Below, piece by piece: positions 1 to 8,600 of a stretch of 47,794 nt of DNA. The stretch lies in NCBI GenBank assembly GCA_030593885.1, contig JAUVGH010000016.1:1-47794 (forward strand). The letters are read 5' to 3'. The notes below the pieces were generated by a model, which was not told where the DNA came from, ran no database searches, and was given only the letters and a program-made list of their open reading frames with translations. Position 1 is the stretch's first letter. Each line of letters opens with the position of its first letter. The stretch comes from Methanomassiliicoccales archaeon (lineage in GTDB: Archaea > Thermoplasmatota > Thermoplasmata > RBG-16-68-12 > SOIM01). The translations under genes were made by a program, and so were the position numbers.

Positions 1-165
1 GAGGACTATGTGGCGGTCGGAGCCAATGCCGTTGTCCTTCCAGGGGTCACGATTGGGCATCACTCGATAATCGGTGCGGGTTCTGTGGTTACACAATCGA
101 TTCCCCCCAATTCTATTGCAGTTGGAATACCGGCTGCTGTGATCAAGACGACAGAATCACAATAA
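1..165 (+). CDS. Hexapeptide-repeat acyltransferase, C-terminal fragment
   Basis: The reading frame is open from the first base and stops with TAA at 163-165, giving 54 residues of a protein that starts outside the window. The visible part has the I/V-G-x-x hexapeptide rhythm of left-handed beta-helix acyltransferases ([16 protein letters not shown], then IIGAGSVVT) and the usual exit motif [12 protein letters not shown]. Members of this family acetylate sugars or nucleotide sugars using acyl-CoA. It lies 30 bp upstream of a glycosyltransferase on the same strand, so a role in modifying a surface glycan is likely. The acceptor cannot be told from the fragment. Confidence 0.85.
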   Translation, partial: EDYVAVGANAVVLPGVTIGHHSIIGAGSVVTQSIPPNSIAVGIPAAVIKTTESQ

Positions 166-195
166 GATCTCAATTACTGAGAGGAAGGAAGAATC

Positions 196-1398
196 ATGGA
201 CGGACCCGTCATCCTTGAGATTTCAACCAACATATGGTCACAAGACGTTACCTGCATGCCAATCGTTCAGAAGACTCATGAAGAGTTCACTCGGAGGGGA
301 TACATCACCCACTTCGTAATTCCTCGTGATGGGAATACGCACTCGGAGCAACATGGTGTCCACATCTGGAGGTTCTGGGTGCCCTTTTTTGAACATTATC
401 CTGAACGCTACGGAAGAGGACTCTGGTGGTTGATATCCAGATTCCAATACTTCATGTTTCTACTCCTGGGGACCTTGAAGATGGTCAAGTTGGCGAAGGT
501 TGTGCAGCCAGATGTCCTCTATGGTCACGGTCCATATGGTATCCCAATCGCTTCTTTCGTTGCTAAGCTTCGAGGTATTCCTAACATAAGCCGTACATAT
601 GGTTTTGTGTTTGCCAGCGAATATACCAGACTGCAGCATCTGATGAATTTCGAACTTCCTCTCAGTCTAATGTCCCCAGCAACTGCATATGTCATCGGTG
701 ACGATGGAACCGGTGTTTCCGAGCTAGCAGAGAGGTTTGGAGTAAAACTCGAGAGAGCCCACTTCTGGATTGATGGCCACGACAAAGAGATGTGGAAAGA
801 AGATCTTCCCATTGATGAACTGAGGAGCTCCTTGGGGATATCTAAGTCAGACAGAGTCATCGTTACTGTGTCGAGTCTGACCAAATACAAAGGGATCCAT
901 TATGTGATTGAAGCCATACCAAAGATCGTGGAACGAATTGGCAGTTTGAAGTACTTGATATTGGGAGACGGTCCTGAGAGAGAGAACCTGGAGAACTTGG
1001 CTGCTCAGTTAGGAGTTCAAGATCATGTTATCTTTGTGGGCCCAGTCCCTCATGACGATGTAGGGAAGTACCTGAGCATCGCTGATGTTGTGCCTTGCTT
1101 ATGGTCCATAGGTCCGATATTCGAAGCCATGATTTGCTGGAAATGCCCCATTGTTCTCGACATTATGGGGATGCGAAGATTTGTAGAACATGGAAAAACT
1201 GGAATCCTCCTAGATCCTGAGAAATTGGGTGATCTCTCGGATGTCATAGTCGATATTCTCGAGAATGACTTGTTGAGGCATAATATCGGAGAAAACGCAA
1301 GAGAATGGGCCCTCCGAAACCTGGACAGCTGGCAGGAAAGGGTTGAGAAAGAAGCTGATTTGGTATATCGGATTGCTCAGGAAAGAGAACAGACATAA
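196..1398 (+). CDS. GT4-type glycosyltransferase
   Basis: A 400-residue GT-B glycosyltransferase, expected to move a sugar from a nucleotide donor onto a growing glycan at the cytoplasmic membrane face. The N-terminal half is the acceptor domain (SQDVTCMPIVQKTHEEF near residue 14). The C-terminal half is a typical group 1 domain: VIVTVSSLTKYKG near 223, YLILGDGPERENL, and IFEAMICWKCPIV near 310. The acidic pair (E-x7-E) typical of GT4 enzymes seems incomplete: the second Glu is in FEAM but the position eight residues before it is Leu. A GAGGAAGG ribosome site at 181-188 precedes the ATG. It follows the acetyltransferase fragment by 30 bp and converges with the epimerase gene. Donor and acceptor are unknown. 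Confidence 0.88.
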   Translation: MDGPVILEISTNIWSQDVTCMPIVQKTHEEFTRRGYITHFVIPRDGNTHSEQHGVHIWRFWVPFFEHYPERYGRGLWWLISRFQYFMFLLLGTLKMVKLAKVVQPDVLYGHGPYGIPIASFVAKLRGIPNISRTYGFVFASEYTRLQHLMNFELPLSLMSPATAYVIGDDGTGVSELAERFGVKLERAHFWIDGHDKEMWKEDLPIDELRSSLGISKSDRVIVTVSSLTKYKGIHYVIEAIPKIVERIGSLKYLILGDGPERENLENLAAQLGVQDHVIFVGPVPHDDVGKYLSIADVVPCLWSIGPIFEAMICWKCPIVLDIMGMRRFVEHGKTGILLDPEKLGDLSDVIVDILENDLLRHNIGENAREWALRNLDSWQERVEKEADLVYRIAQEREQT

Positions 1399-1412
1399 CC
1401 GGTTCCCGCCTT

Positions 1413-2348
1413 TCAGGGACCTCTGTAACTGATAACCGTCTGTTCAAGACCCTTTCTTATCGAGTATCTTGGTTCGTAGTCCAGCAGTCTTTTTGCTTTC
1501 GTTATGTCTGCCCATGAATCCCTTATCTCTCCCATCCTTGGTGGGACATGTTCGATACCTGTTTTCTTTCCTACCACACTGAAGACTAGGTCTGCCAGAT
1601 CATTGATTCCTATAGCGGTCCCACAAGCCACATTCAGGACTTCTCCATCAACAGCCTTCTTCTCAGCTGCCAAGATGTTCGCTTCAACGGTATCAAGCAC
1701 GAAAGTGAAATCTCGCACTTGGCTTCCGTCGTCATAGATTGTCAATTCCCTTTCAGACAAGGCTCTCGTTATGAACCGAGGTACCACAGCTGCGTATTCA
1801 GATTTCGGGTCCTGCCTGGGTCCGTACACGTTGAAATACCTTAGTGACGTTGTTTTCAGATCGAATATATCCTGGTAGATGCGACAATAGTGTTCCACAA
1901 CGAGTTTGCTCACACCATACGGCGAAACTGGACGTGAGCTCATGGTCTCAACCTTGGGAAGTGTTTGAGAAGCTCCGTAAACGGAGGAGGAGGAAGCGTA
2001 GATGACCTTCTCAATATTGTTCTCTCTAGCCACTTCCAGGACATTCAGGCTTCCTCTGACGTTGATCATGTTCGTCGTCGTTGGATCCTTGACGCTTCTC
2101 TCAACGGATGGGAGGGCAGCTTCGTGGAACACGAAATCAACATCCTTCGTCACCAGCCTCAACAAATCCAGATCGAGTATGCTCCCTTTGTGCAGTTGTA
2201 TTCTATCCCTGAAGGACGAAAGATTCTCTTCACTACCGGTGCTCAGGTCGTCCAGGACGCGTACTTCGTTGTCCTTGGAAAGGACCTCGGCTATGTGGGA
2301 ACCGATGAAGCCAGCGCCGCCGGTAACCAGAACTTTCTTCCCCTTCAG
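1413..2348 (-). CDS. NAD-dependent nucleotide-sugar 4-epimerase (extended SDR)
   Basis: A 311-residue extended short-chain dehydrogenase, like UDP-glucose or UDP-GlcNAc 4-epimerases. The NAD site VLVTGGAGFIGSH is near residue 6, the catalytic stretch SSSSVYGAS near 115, and the YxxxK motif is YGVSK. The first ATG in frame would delete the whole nucleotide-binding fold. With no ATG, GTG or TTG ahead of that fold, the start is probably CTG at 2348-2346 (or ATT at 2351-2349), 8 nt (or 5 nt) after GGGAGG at 2362-2357. This start overlaps the stop of the upstream dehydrogenase gene, so translation is probably coupled. With that dehydrogenase it would make a UDP-uronic acid or its epimer, as in Vi-antigen type pathways (inference). 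Confidence 0.88.
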   Translation of the reverse strand: MKGKKVLVTGGAGFIGSHIAEVLSKDNEVRVLDDLSTGSEENLSSFRDRIQLHKGSILDLDLLRLVTKDVDFVFHEAALPSVERSVKDPTTTNMINVRGSLNVLEVARENNIEKVIYASSSSVYGASQTLPKVETMSSRPVSPYGVSKLVVEHYCRIYQDIFDLKTTSLRYFNVYGPRQDPKSEYAAVVPRFITRALSERELTIYDDGSQVRDFTFVLDTVEANILAAEKKAVDGEVLNVACGTAIGINDLADLVFSVVGKKTGIEHVPPRMGEIRDSWADITKAKRLLDYEPRYSIRKGLEQTVISYRGP

Positions 2349-3688
2349 AATCGGACCCTCCCTATGCCTCGGTATATGATGCCTTTGGGAATCTCTTCTG
2401 GATCAAATACATTCCTTGTGTCCACAAGAACACAATTCTCCTTGGCTAGTTCCTCTATTCTCTCAATCCGAATCTCCCTAAACGAGTCATGATCCGTTGT
2501 CAAGACAACACAGTCTGCATCTTTCAGGCCATCTTCCAGAGACAGGTTCTCCAAGCCAAGTTCTCTCTCGACGATCTCGGGTTCGACAATCGGATCGTGA
2601 GCCCTCACTCGCGCGCCTCTTGCCAGCATGATTCTGGCAACCTCGACCGAAGGGCTCTCTCTTACATCACCTATGTTTGGCTTGAATGCCAGACCAAGCA
2701 CGCAGATGTCGGCACCTTCGATGGTCTTTCCAGCTTCTTTGAGCCCGTCTTCAGCAAGGTCGACCGTGTGATTGGGCATGGAGTTGTTCACATATCTGCC
2801 GGCAAGGATGACTCTGGGTTCGTAACCCAGTTCTTTCGATTTATGCGTTAGGTAGTAGGGGTCCACGGGAAGGCAGTGACCTCCCACTCCTGGACCCGGA
2901 TACATCTTGATGAAGTTCCATTTCGTGGACGCGGCTTCAATCACATCAATTACGTCTATGTCCATTCTCTCGAAGATCAAGGCCAGTTCGTTGACAAAAC
3001 CAATGTTGAGATCCCTCTGCGCATTCTCCACCACCTTTGCGGCCTCGGCAGTCCTGATATTTCGAACAAGGACTACTTCCTTGACGATTGACTCGAAGAG
3101 AAGCTTCAATCCTCCTGCCCACTTCGGCGAGTTTGCTGATCCGATTCTTACCATCCGTTCCATTGGATGTTCCGGGTCTGCCGGATTGAAACGCTCTGGG
3201 CAATAGCCCAGACCAAAATCATCAGGTGTCTTCAGTCCTGATCGCTCGAGTATCGGCTGTACCACATTCTTGGTGGTCCCCGGATAGGTTGTTGATTCCA
3301 GGACGACTAGTTGACCTTCTTTCAATCCCTTTGATACAGATTCTGAAGCAGAAACAACGTATGTGAGATCAGGTTCCTTGGCCTCGTTCACAGGCGTCGG
3401 GACCACGATCGAGATCGCGTCACACTCGGAGACTGCCTTGGAGACATCGGTTGTTGCTTCGAGCTTCCCCTCGAGTTTCTCAAGGCGCTCGTCCAGAATC
3501 AAGTCCCTGATGGGGGAGCTACCTTGGTTTATCATCTCGACCTTCCGCGCGTCAACGTCCGCTCCCACGACCTCAAAACCTTTTTCGCAAAAAGCAACCG
3601 CTGTGGGTAGGCCGGCATATCCCAGGCCCACAATGCATATCTTTGCGGTCTTGTCCTCTATCTTCCTCTTGAGGTTCTCCGGATGCAA
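2345..3688 (-). CDS. UDP-N-acetylhexosamine / UDP-glucose 6-dehydrogenase
   Basis: Oxidises C6 of a UDP-sugar to the uronic acid with two NAD+. The Rossmann motif ICIVGLGYAGLP is near residue 20. The catalytic cysteine is in GPGVGGHCLPVDPYY. The C-terminal UDP-binding domain has ICVLGLAFKPNIGDVRESP. The central helix segment (ENAQRDLNIGFVNELALIF) resembles the WecC/WbpA/TviB group more than plain UDP-glucose dehydrogenases, so UDP-GlcNAc or UDP-GalNAc is the likelier substrate. The start is taken as TTG at 3688, 447 residues: it lies 8 nt after AGGAG (3701-3697) and just downstream of a TATA box at 3727-3735. A longer version from 3757 would start upstream of that promoter. First gene of a two-gene unit with the epimerase. 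Confidence 0.9.
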   Translation of the reverse strand: MHPENLKRKIEDKTAKICIVGLGYAGLPTAVAFCEKGFEVVGADVDARKVEMINQGSSPIRDLILDERLEKLEGKLEATTDVSKAVSECDAISIVVPTPVNEAKEPDLTYVVSASESVSKGLKEGQLVVLESTTYPGTTKNVVQPILERSGLKTPDDFGLGYCPERFNPADPEHPMERMVRIGSANSPKWAGGLKLLFESIVKEVVLVRNIRTAEAAKVVENAQRDLNIGFVNELALIFERMDIDVIDVIEAASTKWNFIKMYPGPGVGGHCLPVDPYYLTHKSKELGYEPRVILAGRYVNNSMPNHTVDLAEDGLKEAGKTIEGADICVLGLAFKPNIGDVRESPSVEVARIMLARGARVRAHDPIVEPEIVERELGLENLSLEDGLKDADCVVLTTDHDSFREIRIERIEELAKENCVLVDTRNVFDPEEIPKGIIYRGIGRVRF

Positions 3689-3726
3689 AGCCAAATCTCC
3701 TGAACGGGACAGAGAATACCACCGAC

Positions 3727-3735
3727 TTAAATAAT
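3727..3735 (-). promoter_or_regulatory. TATA box of the dehydrogenase-epimerase unit
   Basis: On the minus strand the sequence reads TTATTTAAG. Transcription would begin near 3704, leaving a short leader with AGGAG before the TTG at 3688. It lies back to back with the promoter of the divergent glycosyltransferase. Confidence 0.6.
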
Positions 3736-3764
3736 TCGTTAGTTGCCATTCACCCAATCGAAAA

Positions 3765-3774
3765 GGTATTTAGA
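3765..3774 (+). promoter_or_regulatory. TATA box of the second glycosyltransferase
   Basis: GGTATTTAGA lies 35-44 nt before the chosen ATG at 3809. Transcription near 3797 would exclude the in-frame start at 3743, which favours the shorter protein. Confidence 0.55.
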
Positions 3775-3808
3775 GAGCCAGTTCATTGTGCGCCAGCAGA
3801 GGCTCCTG

Positions 3809-4915
3809 ATGAAGATAGCCATGATACGGTCCAGGAACAGGGTGGTGATGCGACACATCAAGGACTCGTTGTCCGAGAGAGGACATGACGTAACCTTGTA
3901 CAGCATCCTTTTCAAGGGCGTGGACATGGAGGCCTATCCCGGCGAGGTGGTCGTAGGGAGATTCCCCAACTGGGCGGACAGGAAGAGGTTCGGAACACTG
4001 CTTGGCTACGGAAGGTATCTGGCAAGACTGGCTCGAACTGTGGATGAAGCGGATGTCATACTCGCCAGGAACGTCTTCCCATGCGGACACGGAGGCGTCA
4101 TGCTCCAGAAGCTGAAAGAGATACCCAGCGTCCTGATGCTTCAGGGTGAGAACGACCTGTTCAACTTCGACGAGGCCCACTGGACGGTGGACAAATTGAG
4201 GCCCGTCGTGGTCAAGGAGTCAAGGATGATCATCGCTCAGACCGGCTACCAGAAGGATTATCTTCAGAAAGAGTACGGCGTCAGCCCCGTCGTTCTCCCG
4301 AACGGCGTGGACGTGGCAAGGTTTGGGACGGCAACCCGGGAAGAGGCGAGGAGCGATCTGGGTTTGACCATGTCAGGTAAGTTGATGGTCTGTGTGAGCG
4401 GACTGCTTCCGTTCAAGGGTCAGAACGATCTCATAAGGGCTTTCGCTCGGGTCCATGAGAGCGTGCCGGATTCTAGACTCCTTCTCATAGGGGACGGACC
4501 CGAGGCAAAAGAGCTAAAGAGGATTGCCAGGGACTTGGGAGTGCGCGACGATGTCCAGTTCGAGGGATGGGTACCCTTCGAGAAGATACCGCTGTACCTC
4601 GCTTCCTCGGATCTGTTCGTGCACCCTTCCGCCAGCGAGGGGTTCCCTAACGTGGTATTGGAGGCTATGGCATCCGGTCTTCCGGTTGTCATGACAAACG
4701 TGGTCGGCATGAACACTGTCTTCGAGGACGGCATGAACTGCTTCTTCGTTCCACCCAAGGATGAGAAGGCCCTGGAAGAGAAGATGCTGACCTTGCTAAG
4801 GGACGATTCACTTGCCGAGGAGATGGGCGCCAGGAACCTCGAGCATGTCAAGGAGTTCGATTGGGCCGTGTTCGCGGAGAAGCTGGAAGGCTTCCTGGAG
4901 GAAGTCATCCAATAA
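3809..4915 (+). CDS. GT4-type glycosyltransferase
   Basis: A 368-residue GT-B glycosyltransferase for glycan assembly. It starts as MKIAMIRSRNRVV, the usual beta-strand opening of the fold. An in-frame extension to 3743 is unlikely because the TATA box is at 3765-3774. The donor-binding half shows SGLLPFKGQNDLIRAF, LLLIGDGPEAKEL and an intact E-x7-E motif in SEGFPNVVLEAMASGLPVV. Unlike the glycosyltransferase at 196-1398, both acidic residues are present, so this copy looks fully canonical. It is transcribed divergently from the dehydrogenase-epimerase pair and closes the surface-glycan island. Substrate unknown. Confidence 0.9.
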   Translation: MKIAMIRSRNRVVMRHIKDSLSERGHDVTLYSILFKGVDMEAYPGEVVVGRFPNWADRKRFGTLLGYGRYLARLARTVDEADVILARNVFPCGHGGVMLQKLKEIPSVLMLQGENDLFNFDEAHWTVDKLRPVVVKESRMIIAQTGYQKDYLQKEYGVSPVVLPNGVDVARFGTATREEARSDLGLTMSGKLMVCVSGLLPFKGQNDLIRAFARVHESVPDSRLLLIGDGPEAKELKRIARDLGVRDDVQFEGWVPFEKIPLYLASSDLFVHPSASEGFPNVVLEAMASGLPVVMTNVVGMNTVFEDGMNCFFVPPKDEKALEEKMLTLLRDDSLAEEMGARNLEHVKEFDWAVFAEKLEGFLEEVIQ

Positions 4916-4937
4916 AGTCGGAATCCCTTTCCACTAT

Positions 4938-4948
4938 GTTTTTATACC
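4938..4948 (+). promoter_or_regulatory. TATA box, near-leaderless gene
   Basis: GTTTTTATACC is centred 21 nt before ATG 4964 and 30 nt before ATG 4973, so the transcript should start at or very near one of these codons. Confidence 0.55.
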
Positions 4949-4963
4949 ACTCTCCATTTTTGA

Positions 4964-5455
4964 ATGCCCATCATGGTCCAGGTCAAGAAGGCATTGATGA
5001 CCTACATATGGAGGATACAGCAGAGCCAAATGATAATCAGCATCGGGTTCTGGAGCCTAACGCTCACAGGTATCTTCTATCAATACTTTGCCCCTCTGTT
5101 CGACGTCTATCTGGGCGTTCCTCAGGAGAATGTCTTCTTGGGGATGCTCCTGCTCTTGTTCATCGTCCTGGTCGGCGTGATAATCATTGGCTTCGCGTAC
5201 GATAGGATCTTCAGACTCTGGCAGGAATCGTCCATCGTTAACGTGGAAAGGAACCCCTATTCCCGGCTCCTCATGATGCCCAAGGAGATCCTGCTCTGGA
5301 AGAGATGCCAGTTGAGGATACTCAAAGAAGTCTCCAAGGACGATCCGGAGGCCCAGAAAGACATCGAGTTCATGGACAGATGGTTCGACAAGCTTCTCGA
5401 AGATCCCAAGATAGCAAAGCAGGTCGAGGAGACCGAGAAGACAATTATGTCTTAG
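4964..5455 (+). CDS. Small two-helix membrane protein of unknown function
   Basis: A 163-residue protein not assigned to a family. A short basic N-terminus (KKALMTYIWR) leads into a hydrophobic segment near residues 24-45, followed by a strong second one (MLLLLFIVLVGVIIIGFAY) near 60-80. The remaining 80 residues are charged and probably cytoplasmic, ending in a helical acidic tail. The start may be ATG 4964 or ATG 4973; the TATA box at 4938-4948 fits a leaderless transcript from either. It sits alone between the glycan genes and the smc promoter and is transcribed in the same direction as smc. Its spacing from smc and the separate smc promoter argue against a shared operon. Confidence 0.75.
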   Translation: MPIMVQVKKALMTYIWRIQQSQMIISIGFWSLTLTGIFYQYFAPLFDVYLGVPQENVFLGMLLLLFIVLVGVIIIGFAYDRIFRLWQESSIVNVERNPYSRLLMMPKEILLWKRCQLRILKEVSKDDPEAQKDIEFMDRWFDKLLEDPKIAKQVEETEKTIMS

Positions 5456-5480
5456 ATCCCACCACTGGACACGTCGCAAC

Positions 5481-5531
5481 ATTTATATATGGTCTTCCTT
5501 ATACAGCCAATTGTCTGACAATTCGTCGGAC
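5481..5531 (+). promoter_or_regulatory. smc promoter with palindromic operator
   Basis: TATA box ATTTATATAT (5481-5490) is followed by GGTC, then 16 nt, then the perfect palindrome AATTGTC-T-GACAATT at 5509-5523, and 5 nt beyond the heptamer GTCTGAC comes a related heptamer GTCGGAC (5525-5531). The palindrome covers the expected transcription start (about 5510), a position where a bound repressor would block initiation. The same arrangement is present upstream of the membrane-protein gene at 29905 on the other strand. Confidence 0.65.
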
Positions 5532-5608
5532 TAGCAGAAGGGAATCAATGGGATGGATATAACAGCAATTGCCAGTCAGTCCACATTTTCCCAACTACGG
5601 TGATTTCA

Positions 5609-8600
5609 ATGTTCCTCAGAGAAGTAGAGATGGAGAACTTCAAGTCCTTCCGAAAAAAGACCGTGATACCGTTTCTAGAGGGCTACACTACGGTTACTGG
5701 CCCGAACGGCAGTGGAAAATCGAACATCTCCGACGCGGTACTTTTCGTACTTGGTCCTCGGAGCTCAAAGCTCATCAGGGCTGGGCGTCTGACAGATTTG
5801 ATATTCAACGGAGGGAAATCTGGCAGGAGGAGAAAGCACTGCAAGGTATCACTTGTCTTCGATAACACAGACAGGACCATACCCATAGATTCTGACATAG
5901 TCAAGCTCACGAGATTCGTAAAGGTCTCCACGTCCACCCCGGATGGATACTATTCCTACTTCTACGTGAATGGTAAGAAGTCCAGCCTTTCCGAATTCGA
6001 TTCTCTTTTGGCGCACGCCCGGATAAGCGCCGACGGATACAACATAGTCCAGCAGGGGGATGTTTCGCGGATAGTCGCGATAGGGAACGTTGAGCGGAGA
6101 AGGATCCTGGACAGCATCGCCGGGATAACCAAGTTCGACGACGACATTGCCAGGGCCGACAAGAGGAGGGAAGAAGTGGAAGGCAACCTGGAACGCATAG
6201 GCATCATCATCGATGAGATAAGGAGGCAGATTCGCCAGCTAGACAAGGACCGGTCCGGCGCACTGAGGTACAAGGCACTCAAGGACCGGCTGAGCCTTGC
6301 GAAAGCCCAGATGGTGGTCAAGAACACAGAGATGATCGAGGCCGAGATAAACGGCATCAGAGAGAACATGAGGAAGTTCGAGGGCGATAAGGAGAACCTC
6401 AACCAGAAGAGGGCCGAGTTCAAGGAGAGGCTGGGTGAAGCGGAAAGGGAGCTCGAGAAGTTCGAGAACAAGATCGCGGAGAAGGGCGGAGAAGAAGCCA
6501 GGGAAATGAAGAAGAAGATGGACCAGCTCAGGATCGAGAGGGCAAGGGCCGAGGACGCCGTCGAGACGCTCACCGAGGACAACTCTAGACTCAAGCAAGA
6601 TGTCAAAGAGATCCAGGAGGAGAGGAAGAAGGTCGATGATGAGGTCTCCAAACTCAACCAAGAGAAGGAGACCGCCGAGAGCAGATTCAACGAGCTGGAA
6701 GAGGTCCTTAAAGAGAAAAACGAGGAGCTGTCCACGTTGGAAGAATCGGCATCGGAGTCCGATGACCAGATGCTCACCCTAAGGAAGGGTGTCATATCCT
6801 CGGAGAAGCAGGTGGACCAGACAAAGGACGAGATCCACAACCTCACCTTGGAGGATGACCGATCAAACGACAAGATCGAGAGGATACAGACCGAGGTTGC
6901 CCAGATCGAGGAAGACCTCAAGACATACGGGTTCGAGCTCAAGGACGCTCAGTGGCAGATCAGCGAGATCAACTCGGCGACCAAGGATTCGAAGAAGAAC
7001 GCCGGCTCACTCAGGGAAGAACACGATTCACAGAGAGAACTGGAGGCCAAGCTTGCCCAGCAGGCTCAGGAACTTGAAGATGCGATACGGTCATTGACCC
7101 GGGAATACAACAACCTGAAGGCGGAAGCGGAAGCGGCCGCGTCAGTTGAGAAAGGGTACAACCGGGCAGTGATGGCCCTGCTGGAGGCAAGGGACACGGG
7201 CGAGCTGAAGGGAATCCACGGAACGGTCGCGGAACTCTGCGAGGTGGAGAATAAGTTCGAGACTGCTATCAAAGTGGCGGCCGGGGGACGGTTGCAGGCC
7301 ATGGTGGTGGACACGGACCATACCGGAGGCGAATGCATCAATTACCTCAAGAAGAAGAACCTGGGCAGGGCGATATTCCTACCGCTGAACAAGATGCTCC
7401 CAGGAAGACCAAGAGGCAAGGCAGTTCTGGCACAGAAGGAATCCCTGGGATACGCTGTCGATCTCGTCAAGTATGATGAGAAGTTCAAGAACGCGTTCTG
7501 GTACGTTTTCACGGACACGATCATCGTAGAGAACCTCAAAGAGGCCAGGAGGCTCATGGGCGGGGTGAGGATAGCCACCGCCCAGGGTGAGCTGATAGAG
7601 GCCAGCGGCGCAATGGTCGGCGGAACACTCCGGAAGAGTTCGCTCAAGTTCGGGGCACCGAGCAAGAAGGAGATCAAGAAGGTCTCAGAGAGGCTCCGAA
7701 GGGCGATCGAGGAATCCGACAACGTCGCTCAGGAGCTCCAGCAGGTTCGCTCCGAGATACAGGGCATGGAATCTAACCTGAAGGAAGCCGAGGACGTCTC
7801 CGAATCATCACAGATCAGGATAGGCGCATTGAGAGCGAAGGAAAAGGAGTTCAAATCAAAGGTCAAGACTCTCGAGAAAAAACTCGAGAAGAAGAAACAG
7901 GAGCTCCAGGAAGCCGAAGAAAGGGTCAGAACTTCAACAGAGGAGATCGAGAAGGTCACACAACAGCTCGAGAAGCTCAAGACCAAGAGGGACGACGAGA
8001 AGCGGAAGATAATCACTTCATCACCTCAAGAACTCCAGAGGAAACTGACGAAGCTCCAGTCCGCCAAATCCAAGATGCTGGACGAGAGGAACGAGATAAG
8101 GTCCAAGCTGGAGACCGTTCAGACACAGCTAGATGTTGTGACCGACAGGATGAACGAGCTTGACTCTCGAATAGATCACAACCGGGAGCAGATCAAGAGC
8201 AACAACTCAAGAATCGAGGCATCGAAGAAGAAGCACGAGGAGTTCGAGCACCACGTACGCGCAATGGAGAAGATTGAGGATTCCATGGGCAACGAGGTCA
8301 GGGATCTCCGGGACAAGAGAGATGCGGCCTACAAGACAAAGACCGGAATCGAGAGCGAGATAGACAAGAACCTGCACAAACTGCACACGAAGGAGGATTT
8401 CATCCTTGGACTGCAGTCCCAGCTTAACGTGGGCGAGACCAAGCTGGCTGAGGCCAATCAGGAACTCGAGGAACTGGATGCGGATGTCGGCGAGGAACTG
8501 CCCCCAGCAGAAGAGCTTACACAGACGATGAACGAATGCGAGGTCGCAATGGAGACATTGGGCCCGGTGAACCTCAGGGCCTTGGAGGACTTCGATCAGC

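Noticed and set aside
5962-6942. Long open frame on the minus strand inside smc (and similar ones opposite other coiled-coil genes, e.g. 19117-19983)
   Set aside because: Ser/Leu-rich shadow translation produced by Glu/Lys-rich codons on the coding strand; no domain, promoter or ribosome site.
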